Shown: in pieces, positions 15,093 to 24,107 of the stretch
Position numbering within the stretch: position 1 is the first letter of the stretch
How the letters are laid out: every line of letters begins with the position of its first letter
Source: Bacteroidales bacterium
GTDB lineage: Bacteria; Bacteroidota; Bacteroidia; Bacteroidales; Bacteroidaceae
Length of the DNA stretch: 27,330 bases
Direction of reading: 5' to 3'
Assembly (NCBI GenBank): GCA_004552195.1
Contig: SFPC01000015.1
Location: 1-27,330, forward strand
Program-made: the position numbers and the translations under genes
The notes under the pieces: model-generated
The model's database searches: none
What the model saw: the letters and a program-made list of their open reading frames with translations, nothing else
What the model was told of the DNA's origin: nothing

Positions 15093-16925
15093 TTATTCTT
15101 TCAACACCTGCATCTCGCAGCGTTGGCAGTCGAAACGTAGCGGGAAGGTGCGTCCGTCGGGCAGCCGCAGTGCGAGTGGTCCGGGCGTGGAGCGGTCCTT
15201 TTTCAGGCAAATGCCCAAGGCGTGGCGAATGCAGTAGCGGCAAGTCATCAGTACTGCCTCGCCTTGCGGCTCCTGCAACTCAAACGCCGGGGCCAGTTCC
15301 GTCGCGCCGTACGATTGGTAGAACGCGCGTGCCTGGTCGTTGGCCACATTGGCGGTGTAGCCGAGCCGTTGAGGGGTCAGGCGGCGCAGTAGAACTTCAT
15401 CGCGCTTGCCCGGCCGGTCCGTTTGGTACGCCAGCTTGTGGTCGCGCAGCAGGGCATCGCACACCTGCCGTCGCCAGTCTGCCAGCACCGATGCCGGAAT
15501 GAAACGTTCGCCCTGTGTCAGCACTTCCACCTCCTGCGCCGTCCAGCATGTGCCGCCCAGTTTTGTCAGCTGCCGCACGATGGCCTCGCGCTGGTTCGTA
15601 CGTGCTGCTTCGTGCGGATAATCAAAGCCGAGCGACACGTGGCAACCCGTTTCGTCCGCCATGTCGATGGCATAGCCCTGCGGTGTTTCGCGTAGCGTGA
15701 GGCGGGTCGCCAATGTCCGCTCCGCCGTGGGGTGTGCCAGTTGTTGGCCGAAAGCAAAGTCCAAGCTGCGGTGAAGGGCCGTGCCCGGTTGCAATCGGGG
15801 CATTTTGGCCGGAAATACCTGCCGGCCTTCCACACGGTTCACGCGGAAACCTTCCAACCGCCCTTCGCGGTCCACGAAGCACAGGCCGTCGCCTGCCACC
15901 AAGGGCGGCGTGGCGGGAGAGAACGGTTCAAAAACGAAACTCTTGCGCTCCATCCGTTTCACCCACCCCACCTGCGGCCCGGTGGCCTTGGGCGAGTGGA
16001 AGGAGTGGATGGGCTGTGGTGTGCGACCTTGGAGGAAATAGTCCGTAAATCCCCGGTTAAAGCTGCGCTGCACGTCGGGCTGGAACGCGAGGCGCGACTG
16101 TCCTTTGGAAGCGCGCATATATTCGTTGGTGCGTCGCTTCAGGATTTCGTCAATCCGTTGCCGGTACCACGCCGTGACGTTCTTCACATAGCCCGCATCC
16201 TTCAGCCGTCCCTCAATCTTGAACGAGCGTACCCCAGCATCCATCATTTCCTCCAACAGTTCCGTGCGGTTCATGTCGCGCAGCGACAGCAGGTGACGGT
16301 CGGCCACCAGCGTGCGCCCTTGTCTGTCCACCAGGTCGAAGGCCAAGCGGCAGAACTGCGCGCAGCAGCCCCGGTTGGCCGAGCGTCCGAAGCAATGTTG
16401 CGATGCATAGCAGCGTCCGCTGTAGCTCACACAGAGTGCGCCATGGACAAACGCCTCGATGGGCACTTTCACTGCCGTGGCCATCTCGCGGATTTGTTTG
16501 AGCGACAATTCGCGCGCCACCACGATTTGCCGGAATCCTGCCGCTTCCAACCATTGCGCCTTTTCCGGCGTGCAGTTGTCCATCTGCGTGGAGGCATGCA
16601 GGGCAATGGGCGGTAGGTGCAACTGCAGCAGTGCCAAATCCTGCACAATGAGCGCGTCCACCCCGGCGCGGTACAGCTGCCACACCAACCGCTCCACCTC
16701 TGCCAGTTCCTCGTTCCACAGGATGGTGTTGAGCGTCACGTACACACGGGCGTTGAACAGATGGGCGTATTGGCACAGCGCGGCAATGTCCTCTACGCTG
16801 TTGCCGGCTGCCGAGCGTGCCCCGAAGTCGGGACCGCCTATGTACACAGCATCGGCTCCGTGGCGGATGGCCTCCATGCCGCAGGTCAGGTCGCGGGCCG
16901 GGGAGAGAAGTTCGATGGTTTGCAT
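15093..16925 (-). CDS. U32 peptidase-family protein (RlhA/TrhP-like)
   Basis: The 610-residue protein begins with the family's ELLSPARDLTCGMEAIRHGADAVYIGG. It carries the U32 signature EAFVHGALCVSYSGRCYAS (157-175), followed by Cys178, Cys187, Cys188 and Cys192, a likely iron-sulfur cluster site. After the core (to about 300) there is a long C-terminal half. It ends with two further cysteine pairs, CRYC...GIC and CQRC, near residues 560-605. Although the family is named collagenase-like, characterised bacterial members are RlhA (23S rRNA C2501 hydroxylation) and TrhP (tRNA U34 hydroxylation). The length with a C-terminal extension is closest to RlhA. That assignment is inference from architecture. 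It lies 72 bases downstream of menC-menE, in the same direction, with no visible terminator between. Confidence 0.85.
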   Translation of the reverse strand: MQTIELLSPARDLTCGMEAIRHGADAVYIGGPDFGARSAAGNSVEDIAALCQYAHLFNARVYVTLNTILWNEELAEVERLVWQLYRAGVDALIVQDLALLQLHLPPIALHASTQMDNCTPEKAQWLEAAGFRQIVVARELSLKQIREMATAVKVPIEAFVHGALCVSYSGRCYASQHCFGRSANRGCCAQFCRLAFDLVDRQGRTLVADRHLLSLRDMNRTELLEEMMDAGVRSFKIEGRLKDAGYVKNVTAWYRQRIDEILKRRTNEYMRASKGQSRLAFQPDVQRSFNRGFTDYFLQGRTPQPIHSFHSPKATGPQVGWVKRMERKSFVFEPFSPATPPLVAGDGLCFVDREGRLEGFRVNRVEGRQVFPAKMPRLQPGTALHRSLDFAFGQQLAHPTAERTLATRLTLRETPQGYAIDMADETGCHVSLGFDYPHEAARTNQREAIVRQLTKLGGTCWTAQEVEVLTQGERFIPASVLADWRRQVCDALLRDHKLAYQTDRPGKRDEVLLRRLTPQRLGYTANVANDQARAFYQSYGATELAPAFELQEPQGEAVLMTCRYCIRHALGICLKKDRSTPGPLALRLPDGRTFPLRFDCQRCEMQVLKE

Positions 16926-16997
16926 GATCTTGGGGGAATATGGGGAAATAGGGAGAAAGGGGAGAGGGAAAAACTTGGCTGTTGGGAGGTGGAAAGG

Positions 16998-19061
16998 TCA
17001 GCACGAGTGTCCAGACAAGGCGCGGAGTGCCAATGCTCGGGCTTCCTGTCGCGCCGGTTTGCCCGTTTCGGTCAGCGGCAGCGCGGCCACCCTGAGAAAA
17101 TGGCGGGGTTGTGCATGACGTTCCAGCCTTTCGCGGCAGCGCACGGCGAGCTCCGCCTCCATGTCCTGTGGGGCGGTGTAGAGCAGCGTGACCGCCTCGC
17201 CCAATCGGGCATCGGGCACCGCCGTAATCTGAAATGGCACGGGCAAGTCCGCTAACCGGCTTTCCAACTCCTCAATGGACAATTTCAGTCCGCCGGAACA
17301 AATCACGTTGTCCCGCCGTCCCAAGATGAGGAACGAACCGTCGGGCAATAGTTCCGCGAGGTCGTTGGTGGTGAGCCTGTCCGGATGGATGTGGGGCGCG
17401 AAAATCTGCAACGTCCCCTCGTTGGAGAGCGACATTTCCACGTCCGGCAACGGCCGGTAGGCATCGGTTGCCTGCGGGCCGTTGAGCCGGCGCAAGGCAA
17501 TGTGCGAGAGCGTTTCCGTCATGCCGTAGGTGCTCCACACGGGGTGCGGAAACGTGCGCAATTCCCGTTCCAGTGCAGCCGGGATGGCTCCTCCGCCCAA
17601 TATCAGGCAACGGGTGCGGCGCAGCAGCGAACGCTCATGGGGCACACGCAGACTTTCGTAAGCCTGCATCGGCGTGAGGGCGGCAAAGTCCGGGGCTTCA
17701 TGCAGTCCGGCGAAGGGATGCAGCCCGGGAGTCACGGGCACGAGATGCAACCGTCCCACCATGGCGCGCACCACCACCATCTGGCCGGCTATGTAGCGCA
17801 AGGGCATGGCCAGCAGGGCCGTTTGCCCCTCCCGAAGCCCGAGTGCCGCAATGGTGGCCTGCGCACTGTGGCGCATTCGCTGCTTCTCTACCTCCATGGG
17901 GCGGGGTCGGCCTGTGCTGCCCGAGGTGTGTACCGTAAGGGTGGGACATGGGGCGTTCCATCGCGCTTGGAAATCCGCCAGCTCCAGCCGAAATTCCCGT
18001 TGCCGTTCGTCACCGTACCACAGGGTGTCGCCCTGTAGCTGCAAGGGGATGCCTTCGAAGTTGCGCACGAAGAGGCGGCCCGTGCCCAAACCCTGCGGCA
18101 AGGGAGACTCGCCGTCGGTGGCGGCACACCACTGCGCAATGGCATTCAGTCCCAGGTTGCTTTCCAACGCCGAGGTGGTCCAGAAGCCCATGCCGCGCCG
18201 GCGCGCCAGCTCCATCCATTCCTCCGCGCCCGAAAACGCCCCGTGGAGTGAAGGCTTCAGGATAATGTATTGTGGACGAATGGTGTCGAGCAACGCCTCC
18301 TTGTCCTCCCGGCGGTTTATGCCGATGAGCTCCTCATCGAGCGCGATGGGCAGGGGCGTGGTGGCACAGAGGCGCGCCATCTCCTGCCATTGTCCTTGGC
18401 GGATGGGCTGTTCGATGCTGTGAATGTCGTAGCGGGCCAGACAGTCGAGCACGCGCGGTGCCTCGGCCGGCGTGAAACCGCCGTTGGCGTCGACCCGCAG
18501 CTCCACCGTCTGCGAATCGTAACGGCGGCGCAGACTGCGGATGAGTGCCAGTTCACTGTCGAAATCGATGGCCCCGATCTTCAGTTTCACGCAGGCAAAG
18601 CCTTCGGCCAACTTCTCCTCCATGCGGCTGCACATCTCCTCATAGTTTCCCATCCACACGAGGCCGTTGATGCGCAGGCTGCGCCGCCCTTCCGTGAAAG
18701 GAGAGGGAAAAAGCAGACGATAATCGCCGCGCAACGAACCCTGAGCCGAACGGAACGCCGTTTCCAGTCCGAAGAGCATGGAGGGAAAGGGACGCAACGC
18801 TTCCGCGTCGAGCCGCTGCGAGCGTTCCACCTCGCGGCACACTGCCCGGAGCCGTTCCTCATAGTCGGGCGTGAAGTCGCAGCTGAGGTCGGGCAGCGGC
18901 GCACACTCGCCCAACCCCGTGAAACGGAGGCCGGGCTGGGCGGACGTGAGCAGGATGTACCACACGCGGCGTTCGGTGTAGACACCGCGCGAGGTGCCGG
19001 CGGGCTGCTTGAAACGGAGCGTGCGCGGCAGTACACGCAGACGGAAGGGAGGAAGTGGCAT
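16998..19061 (-). CDS. menC-menE: MenC-MenE fusion: o-succinylbenzoate synthase / OSB-CoA ligase
   Basis: One frame joins two consecutive menaquinone enzymes (687 residues; numbering below from this start). MenC (1 to about 345) is an enolase-superfamily dehydratase making o-succinylbenzoate. It keeps the KLK pair (159, 161), metal ligands Asp191 (VDANGG), Glu217 (IEQP) and Asp242 (LDEEL), and Lys269 (LKPS). MenE (about 350-687) activates OSB with CoA and ATP. It has the phosphate loop HTSGSTG (378-384), STYGMTET (510-517), the hinge GRRDN and the C-terminal catalytic lysine in TETGKPARQ (Lys668). The join is a linker near GDTLWYGDERQREF. The MenE half begins close to where the short Bacteroidetes MenE proteins begin, so little seems lost. 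An in-frame ATG at 19136 exists, but MPLPPFRLRVLPRTLRFKQPAGTSRGVY fits known MenC starts. menB lies upstream, 161 bases away. Confidence 0.9.
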   Translation of the reverse strand: MPLPPFRLRVLPRTLRFKQPAGTSRGVYTERRVWYILLTSAQPGLRFTGLGECAPLPDLSCDFTPDYEERLRAVCREVERSQRLDAEALRPFPSMLFGLETAFRSAQGSLRGDYRLLFPSPFTEGRRSLRINGLVWMGNYEEMCSRMEEKLAEGFACVKLKIGAIDFDSELALIRSLRRRYDSQTVELRVDANGGFTPAEAPRVLDCLARYDIHSIEQPIRQGQWQEMARLCATTPLPIALDEELIGINRREDKEALLDTIRPQYIILKPSLHGAFSGAEEWMELARRRGMGFWTTSALESNLGLNAIAQWCAATDGESPLPQGLGTGRLFVRNFEGIPLQLQGDTLWYGDERQREFRLELADFQARWNAPCPTLTVHTSGSTGRPRPMEVEKQRMRHSAQATIAALGLREGQTALLAMPLRYIAGQMVVVRAMVGRLHLVPVTPGLHPFAGLHEAPDFAALTPMQAYESLRVPHERSLLRRTRCLILGGGAIPAALERELRTFPHPVWSTYGMTETLSHIALRRLNGPQATDAYRPLPDVEMSLSNEGTLQIFAPHIHPDRLTTNDLAELLPDGSFLILGRRDNVICSGGLKLSIEELESRLADLPVPFQITAVPDARLGEAVTLLYTAPQDMEAELAVRCRERLERHAQPRHFLRVAALPLTETGKPARQEARALALRALSGHSC

Positions 19062-19222
19062 AGAGCGGATAATATTAAATATAGGGTACACCGAAAAATC
19101 GGCCCCCAAAATAGGGAAAGTGCATAGGAAACGCACCGTCCGGCTTTAGAAAAGCGGATGGCCTTTTCCGAAAAGTTGAACTTGCCGGATAAAGTCCGTA
19201 GTCAGGCAGCGTGGATATCAGG

Positions 19223-20038
19223 TCAGGGAAGTTTAGGATATTTACTGAAGTCCGGCTTGCGCTTTTCGAGGAAGGCACGGCCGCCCTCCTGCGCTTCGTC
19301 GAGCATATAGTAGAGCATGGTGGCGTCGCCAGCCAGTTCTTGAATGCCTGCCTGACCGTCGAGCTCGGCGTTGAGCCCCGCCTTGATCATGCGCAGGGCC
19401 AGCGGCGAGCGTTCCATCATGACCTGTGCCCATTCCACGACCTCATCTTCCAGACGGTCGAAGGGAACGACCTTATTGACCATGCCCATCCGCTCGGCCT
19501 CGGCAGCGGAGTACTGGCGGCAGAGAAACCAAATTTCGCGTGCCTTCTTCTGCCCCACGATGCGGGCCAGGTACGACGCGCCGAAGCCGGCATCGAACGA
19601 ACCCACCTTGGGACCGGTCTGGCCGAAGATGGCATTTTCCGAAGCTATCGTGAGGTCGCACATGAGGTGGAGCACATGGCCGCCACCGATGGCGTAGCCG
19701 TTGACCATGGCGATGACGGGCTTGGGAAGCGAACGGATTTGTTTCTGCACGTCGAGCACGTTGAGACGGGGCACTCCGTCGCCACCGACATAGCCGCCCC
19801 GGCCTTTCACGTGCATATCGCCGCCGGAACAAAATGCCTTGTCGCCGGCACCGGTGAGCACCACGACACAGATTTCCTGAGCTTCGCGGCAGTAACGCAG
19901 GGCATCGGAAATCTCAGCCACCGTGAGCGGCGTGAAGGCGTTGCGGTAGCGCGGGCGGTTGATGGTGATGCGGGCAATGCCCTCGAAGTAGTCGAACAGG
20001 ATTTCCTGATAGGTTTTAAGGGATTTCCATTCTCTCAT
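19223..20038 (-). CDS. menB: 1,4-dihydroxy-2-naphthoyl-CoA synthase MenB
   Basis: This crotonase-fold enzyme cyclises OSB-CoA to DHNA-CoA in the cytoplasm. The 271-residue protein has the CoA-loop FCSGGD (69-74), [19 protein letters not shown] (114-132), and the active site [12 protein letters not shown] with catalytic-type Asp149. Gln140-Thr141-Gly142 together with Trp170 match the bicarbonate-binding residues of type I MenB enzymes (E. coli Gln154, Thr155, Gly156 and Trp184, same spacing). It is therefore predicted to be bicarbonate-dependent. It starts 21 bases after the menD stop, a tight operon arrangement, while the gap to menC-menE is longer (161 bases) with no clear signal. Confidence 0.96.
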   Translation of the reverse strand: MREWKSLKTYQEILFDYFEGIARITINRPRYRNAFTPLTVAEISDALRYCREAQEICVVVLTGAGDKAFCSGGDMHVKGRGGYVGGDGVPRLNVLDVQKQIRSLPKPVIAMVNGYAIGGGHVLHLMCDLTIASENAIFGQTGPKVGSFDAGFGASYLARIVGQKKAREIWFLCRQYSAAEAERMGMVNKVVPFDRLEDEVVEWAQVMMERSPLALRMIKAGLNAELDGQAGIQELAGDATMLYYMLDEAQEGGRAFLEKRKPDFSKYPKLP

Positions 20039-20059
20039 AGCAGATATTCTTTTTAGGAT

Positions 20060-21658
20060 TTATGCGGTAAGGAAAATCTCGATCAGTCCGGCGCGCCCGT
20101 CCTCATGCAGCCATTGCCGCATGACCGCTTCGAGCGTGTCGTCAGCGCGCGCCGAAAAGTAACCGATGTGGAACGTGCGGGCAATGCCCTCCGCCGAGAA
20201 CGATTGGCCGCCCGCAGCAATATATTCCGGCAGGGCGGGGGAGACTTCGAGACCGGGAAGGCGGTGGAAAATGCCGCCGCCGTGGTTGTTGAGCAGCAGG
20301 ATGCGCAGGTTGGAAGGCAGACGCGTGTTCCATAGGGCGTTGGCATCGTAGAAGAAACTGAGGTCGCCGATGACGGCAATGCTCAGGCCCCACATCTCCA
20401 AGGCATAGCCCACCGTCGTCGACAGGCTACCTTCAATGCCGTTCGTGCCCCGGTTGCACAAGATGGGGAATTGTCCCGACGAGAACACTTGTGCGGCGGC
20501 GCGCACCGCCGTGCTGTTGGCCAAGTGGAGCGTGAAACCGGCAGTGTGGCCCTGCAACACATGGCGCAAGGTGAGCAGTACGTCTGCCGCCGTGTGAGGT
20601 TCGGGAGGAACCGCAGTCCGGATTTGTTCTTCAAAGTACAGCTTCGCCCGTTCCACGCCTTGGTGACGGGAGGGCAGTTCGGCGGCCAGCTGATGCAACG
20701 CGGGGTGCGGAGGACACGCCATGTTGTATGTCAGGTGGCAGAACGTATCGGTTAGCTCGCAGTCCTGACCGATGCGTATCACACGGCAATCAGCCGTGCG
20801 CAGCAGTTGCTTGAACCGTTTGTGGACAAAGTTGCCGCCCACGTGGATGACCACGTCGGGCAGGAGGTCCGGGCGGTCAGCTGGCAGGGCATCGAACACG
20901 TTCATCCGTTGCGAACCCGGCACATCGGAGAGTATTTCCGGCAATACCAACAGTTGGCCGTTGCGGTCGAGCTGCTCCACCTCGGCGCGCAGGTCGCCGC
21001 CATCGTATTGCCCCATGATGAGTGCCGGCAGACGGGCCTCGGCCACCAGCCGCACCCACTCGTCAGGCAAAGGCCGGGAGGTGACGGGATGGAGGCAGGT
21101 GACGGTGCGTTCGGTGGGCAACTCCGGCGTGGTGAAGCGGAACATGGGTTCGGCAATGGGCACGTTGAGGTGCGCCGGCCCGCCGCCGTGTTGGCGTAGC
21201 GAGCAAAGGGCTTCGTTGATGAGGCGGTTGTTGGCCCAATGCAGCTCCTTGGTGTGCGGCTCCGAGAGTCCGCAGGTGGGGCAGTAGGGTTGCAGTGCGC
21301 CACACTGCGGGAGCGTCTGCCCGTCGTACTGCCCGATCCATTGGGCGGGACGGTCGGCCGAGATGACCAGCAGGGGCAGGTGGCGATAGCTGGCTTCGGC
21401 CACCGCCGGCAGGGTGGCCAGCAGGGCCGAGCCGGAGGTGACACATACAGCGGCGGGTCCGTCCGTGGCCAGCACGATGCCGAGTGCCACGAATGCCGCG
21501 CTGCGCTCGTCGGTGGCAGGGTAGAGCGTGAAGCCCGCCTCGCGAAAATTGTGGAGCAACGTGGCATTGCGCGAGCCGGGGCAGGCCACTATACGGGTCA
21601 GGCCGTGGCTGAGCAGTAAGGCCGTGAGCTGGTTTACTTGGGGTATGTCGCAATACAT
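20060..21658 (-). CDS. menD: SEPHCHC synthase MenD
   Basis: MenD is a thiamine diphosphate enzyme joining isochorismate and 2-oxoglutarate to SEPHCHC. The 532-residue protein starts at the family's usual point. It has the catalytic Glu51 in ATDERSAAF after CPGSRNATLL, and a PYR domain with VTSGSAL. The ThDP/magnesium motif runs GDLSFFYDANALWN (from 431) to LLNNHGGGIF. It is a little shorter than the E. coli enzyme but no motif is missing. It is first in a tight menD-menB pair; a 293-base gap full of family Q repeat DNA separates it from menF upstream, so it may need its own promoter, which I could not identify. Confidence 0.95.
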   Translation of the reverse strand: MYCDIPQVNQLTALLLSHGLTRIVACPGSRNATLLHNFREAGFTLYPATDERSAAFVALGIVLATDGPAAVCVTSGSALLATLPAVAEASYRHLPLLVISADRPAQWIGQYDGQTLPQCGALQPYCPTCGLSEPHTKELHWANNRLINEALCSLRQHGGGPAHLNVPIAEPMFRFTTPELPTERTVTCLHPVTSRPLPDEWVRLVAEARLPALIMGQYDGGDLRAEVEQLDRNGQLLVLPEILSDVPGSQRMNVFDALPADRPDLLPDVVIHVGGNFVHKRFKQLLRTADCRVIRIGQDCELTDTFCHLTYNMACPPHPALHQLAAELPSRHQGVERAKLYFEEQIRTAVPPEPHTAADVLLTLRHVLQGHTAGFTLHLANSTAVRAAAQVFSSGQFPILCNRGTNGIEGSLSTTVGYALEMWGLSIAVIGDLSFFYDANALWNTRLPSNLRILLLNNHGGGIFHRLPGLEVSPALPEYIAAGGQSFSAEGIARTFHIGYFSARADDTLEAVMRQWLHEDGRAGLIEIFLTA

Positions 21659-21679
21659 GAGCAGATTTCTTGTTTTGGG

Positions 21680-21945
21680 GTATGAGAAGTAAGATTATGA
21701 GGTTATAATCGAGGTGATGAGGGATAAGGTTATGAGGTTAAAAGATTACTATTTGAGCGAGCGATGTTCAAGCGTTACAACTGTAACTAAATAACCTTAT
21801 AACCCCATAACCTGATAACCGAGTTGCGCAGTAACTTTATAACCTTATAACCTCATAACCTAATCCCCCATAACCTGATAACCGAGTTGCGCAGTAACTT
21901 TATAACCTCATAACCTCATCACCTAATCCCTCATAACCTTAGCCA
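21680..21945. repeat. Family Q repeat array between menF and menD
   Basis: The left part carries GATTATGAGGTTATAA-type arms and a 46-base core (21743-21788) shared with 11104-11149 with four differences. The right part is a tandem duplication of a 63-base unit (21806-21868 and 21869-21931) beginning CATAACCTGATAACCGAG, the copies differing at only a few positions. Many CATAACCTNATAACC motifs pair with the GGTTATGAGG motifs on the left. The array fills nearly the whole gap and interrupts an otherwise compact men cluster. Confidence 0.85.
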
Positions 21946-21951
21946 TGAGCC

Positions 21952-23049
21952 CTAAAGCAGCCGAAGCATCGTTTGTAACTTGCGCTGCGTTTCCTCCCAT
22001 TCCTCCTGTTCCACGCTTTCGGGCATGATGCCGCCGCCGGCGTAGAGCGTGGCAAGGGAGGGCGTGAACTCCATGCAGCGGAGCGAGACGTAGAGGCGCG
22101 TTTCCCCTTCTAATCCCAACGGACCGTTGAACCCGGCGTAGTAACGGCGGGGACTGGCCTCGTCCGTCAGGATGGCGCGCTGGGCGGCGGCTTGCGGCAG
22201 ACCGCACACGGCAGGGGTGGGGTGGAGACGAAGCAGCAGGGCGCGCACATCGGAGGGATGGCGGAGGGAGAAACGGAAGTCGGTGCAGAGGTGGCAGATG
22301 TTGCCGGCTGTCGTGGAGTGGGTGGCCGACTGTTGCAGGTTGTAGGCAATGCCGTCGAACTGGCTGGCGATGAAACGCGCCACGATGGCCTGTTCCTCGC
22401 GGTTCTTCTCGCTCCACGTGGGTTCCACACCTTTTATATGAGGCACAGTGCCCGCCAATGCCACCGTGTGCCAATCGTTTCCGGCCTGTTCGAGCAACGG
22501 TTCGGGCGTGGCCACTAACCAGCAGCCCGTGGCGGCGGTCCACCACAGGGCGACGAAACAGCCGGGGCGGCTGTGGCACGCCGAGAGAAAGAGCCGGTAG
22601 GCATCAAGTCCGCCGTGGCGCACGTGGAGGCGGCGCGAGAGGACCATTTTCTGCAATTCGCCACACAGCAGGCGGCTGTGGGCCGAGGCAAAGGAGCGGG
22701 CATAGCGGCCACGTTCCTCCTCCTCGTCGGTGACATGAGAATCGGGCAAGCCGAGGCCGGCGGTCGTTGCATCGTTTCCCGGTGCTGCGGTGCCGTTTCC
22801 TCCCTTCCCGACTCCTTCTGCATCAGGTTCAGCCACAGGATGGCGGCTGATTTCATCGGGACGGATGAAGAGCAGCGGGGTGGCGGGGGATACAACAAAA
22901 GGCATCACCACATAACCGCCCGAGAGGGGCAGGTCGTGCAGCGATACCAGTCGCCCGGGCTCGGAATGTTGGACGATCCGGGTGAAATAGTCGGTGTGAG
23001 GGGTGCGGTAGAGAACGCAGGCACCACCAGTGCGGGGGAGGCTGAACAT
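21952..23049 (-). CDS. menF: Isochorismate synthase MenF
   Basis: This chorismate-binding enzyme converts chorismate to isochorismate, the entry to menaquinone synthesis. The 365-residue protein has the general-base lysine in ELQKMVLSRR (Lys134), the substrate region LAGTVPH, the HPTPAVCGLPQ motif, ASPRRYYAGFNGPLG, and the C-terminal magnesium-binding GGGIMPESVEQEEWEET. Residues 72-112 are a Gly/Asp/Glu-rich low-complexity insertion (including GVGKGGNGTAAPGNDATT) not expected in the fold core. Placement before menD supports MenF rather than anthranilate synthase or a siderophore EntC. It begins 43 bases after mazG. Confidence 0.92.
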   Translation of the reverse strand: MFSLPRTGGACVLYRTPHTDYFTRIVQHSEPGRLVSLHDLPLSGGYVVMPFVVSPATPLLFIRPDEISRHPVAEPDAEGVGKGGNGTAAPGNDATTAGLGLPDSHVTDEEEERGRYARSFASAHSRLLCGELQKMVLSRRLHVRHGGLDAYRLFLSACHSRPGCFVALWWTAATGCWLVATPEPLLEQAGNDWHTVALAGTVPHIKGVEPTWSEKNREEQAIVARFIASQFDGIAYNLQQSATHSTTAGNICHLCTDFRFSLRHPSDVRALLLRLHPTPAVCGLPQAAAQRAILTDEASPRRYYAGFNGPLGLEGETRLYVSLRCMEFTPSLATLYAGGGIMPESVEQEEWEETQRKLQTMLRLL

Positions 23050-23092
23050 GAATACGGTATCCTGTGAAATATCAGCAAAAACTCATCGTTTC

Positions 23093-23890
23093 CTAACCTT
23101 TCGTTTTCGCTTCTTCCCAAATTTCGTCCATCTCGGCCAGGGTCATATCCGTCAGTTGCCGTCCCTGTTTCAGCGTGTGGGCTTCGAGGTAATTGAAGCG
23201 GCGGATGAATTTTTGGTTGGTCCGTTCGAGTGCGTTGTCGGGGTTGATTTTGTAAAGGCGGGCGGCATTGATGAGGCTGAAGAGCACGTCGCCGAACTCG
23301 GCCTCGGCTTTCTCCTTGTCCATGTGCTCCACTTCCGCCTCAAATTCGGCAATCTCCTCCTTTACCTTCTCCCAAACCTGTGACCGCTCTTCCCAGTCGA
23401 AGCCCACGTTGCGAGCCTTGTCCTGGATGCGGTAAGCTTTGATGAGCGAGGGCAGGGCATCGGGCACGCCGGAGAGCACGCTCTTGTTGCCGTCCTTCTC
23501 TTTCTGCTTGATAAGCTCCCATTGCTTGATGACCTGCCCGGCCGTGTCGACCTGGGCGGCGGTTCCCTCCTGCGGGGGATAGACGTGCGGGTGGCGGAAG
23601 ATGAGTTTGTCGCACAGGGCGTTGCAAACGTCGGCGATGTCGAAGTCGCCCGTTTCAGAACCTATCTTGGCATAGAAACAAACGTGCAGTAGCACGTCGC
23701 CCAGTTCCTTGCAGATGTTTTTGCGGTCGCCCTTCATCAGTGCGTCGCAGAGTTCGTAAGTTTCTTCAATGGTATTGGGACGCAGGCTCTCGTTGGTCTG
23801 CTTGCGGTCCCAGGGACATTTCTCACGGAGCGTGTCGAGCACATCCAGCAGTCGGCCGAACGCCTCCATTTTCTCTTCTCGCGTGTGCAT
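23093..23890 (-). CDS. mazG: Nucleoside triphosphate pyrophosphohydrolase MazG
   Basis: MazG hydrolyses NTPs/dNTPs to monophosphates and pyrophosphate, a housecleaning role in the cytoplasm. The 265-residue protein has two tandem MazG folds. The first has CPWDRKQTNESLRPNTIEETYELCDAL and KELGDVLLHVCFYA. The second has EEIAEFEAEV and AEAEFGDVLFSLINAARL, each with the acidic EExxE/ExxD metal motifs. The start MHTREEKMEAFGRLL could also be the Met at residue 8. It is divergent from rnz and lies directly upstream of menF in the same direction, so it may head the long minus-strand run. No high-scoring promoter was found for it (CATTTTTG on minus near 23975 is one mismatch from a -7 box). Confidence 0.95.
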   Translation of the reverse strand: MHTREEKMEAFGRLLDVLDTLREKCPWDRKQTNESLRPNTIEETYELCDALMKGDRKNICKELGDVLLHVCFYAKIGSETGDFDIADVCNALCDKLIFRHPHVYPPQEGTAAQVDTAGQVIKQWELIKQKEKDGNKSVLSGVPDALPSLIKAYRIQDKARNVGFDWEERSQVWEKVKEEIAEFEAEVEHMDKEKAEAEFGDVLFSLINAARLYKINPDNALERTNQKFIRRFNYLEAHTLKQGRQLTDMTLAEMDEIWEEAKTKG

Positions 23891-24107
23891 ATATCGGTTG
23901 TTGATTAGTTATATTGGTTTGAAAGGCAGCCGCTCGCGCGGCGCGTTGCGGCAACAGTCCGTCGGTTGGGCAAAAATGGATTAAAAGTGTGATGACAATC
24001 ACTCCTGTTTTTTTATGCCCCAATCGGTAAGCCCAAACGTAGGCGAGTTGCTTATTTTTGTCGGGCAAAATTACAATTTTTCATACGTATATCTCTATTT
24101 TTGCGGC

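Noticed and set aside
21806..21931. CRISPR-like repeats
   Set aside because: There are only two 63-base units directly adjoining, with no unique spacers between them and no cas genes nearby. It is a tandem duplication.
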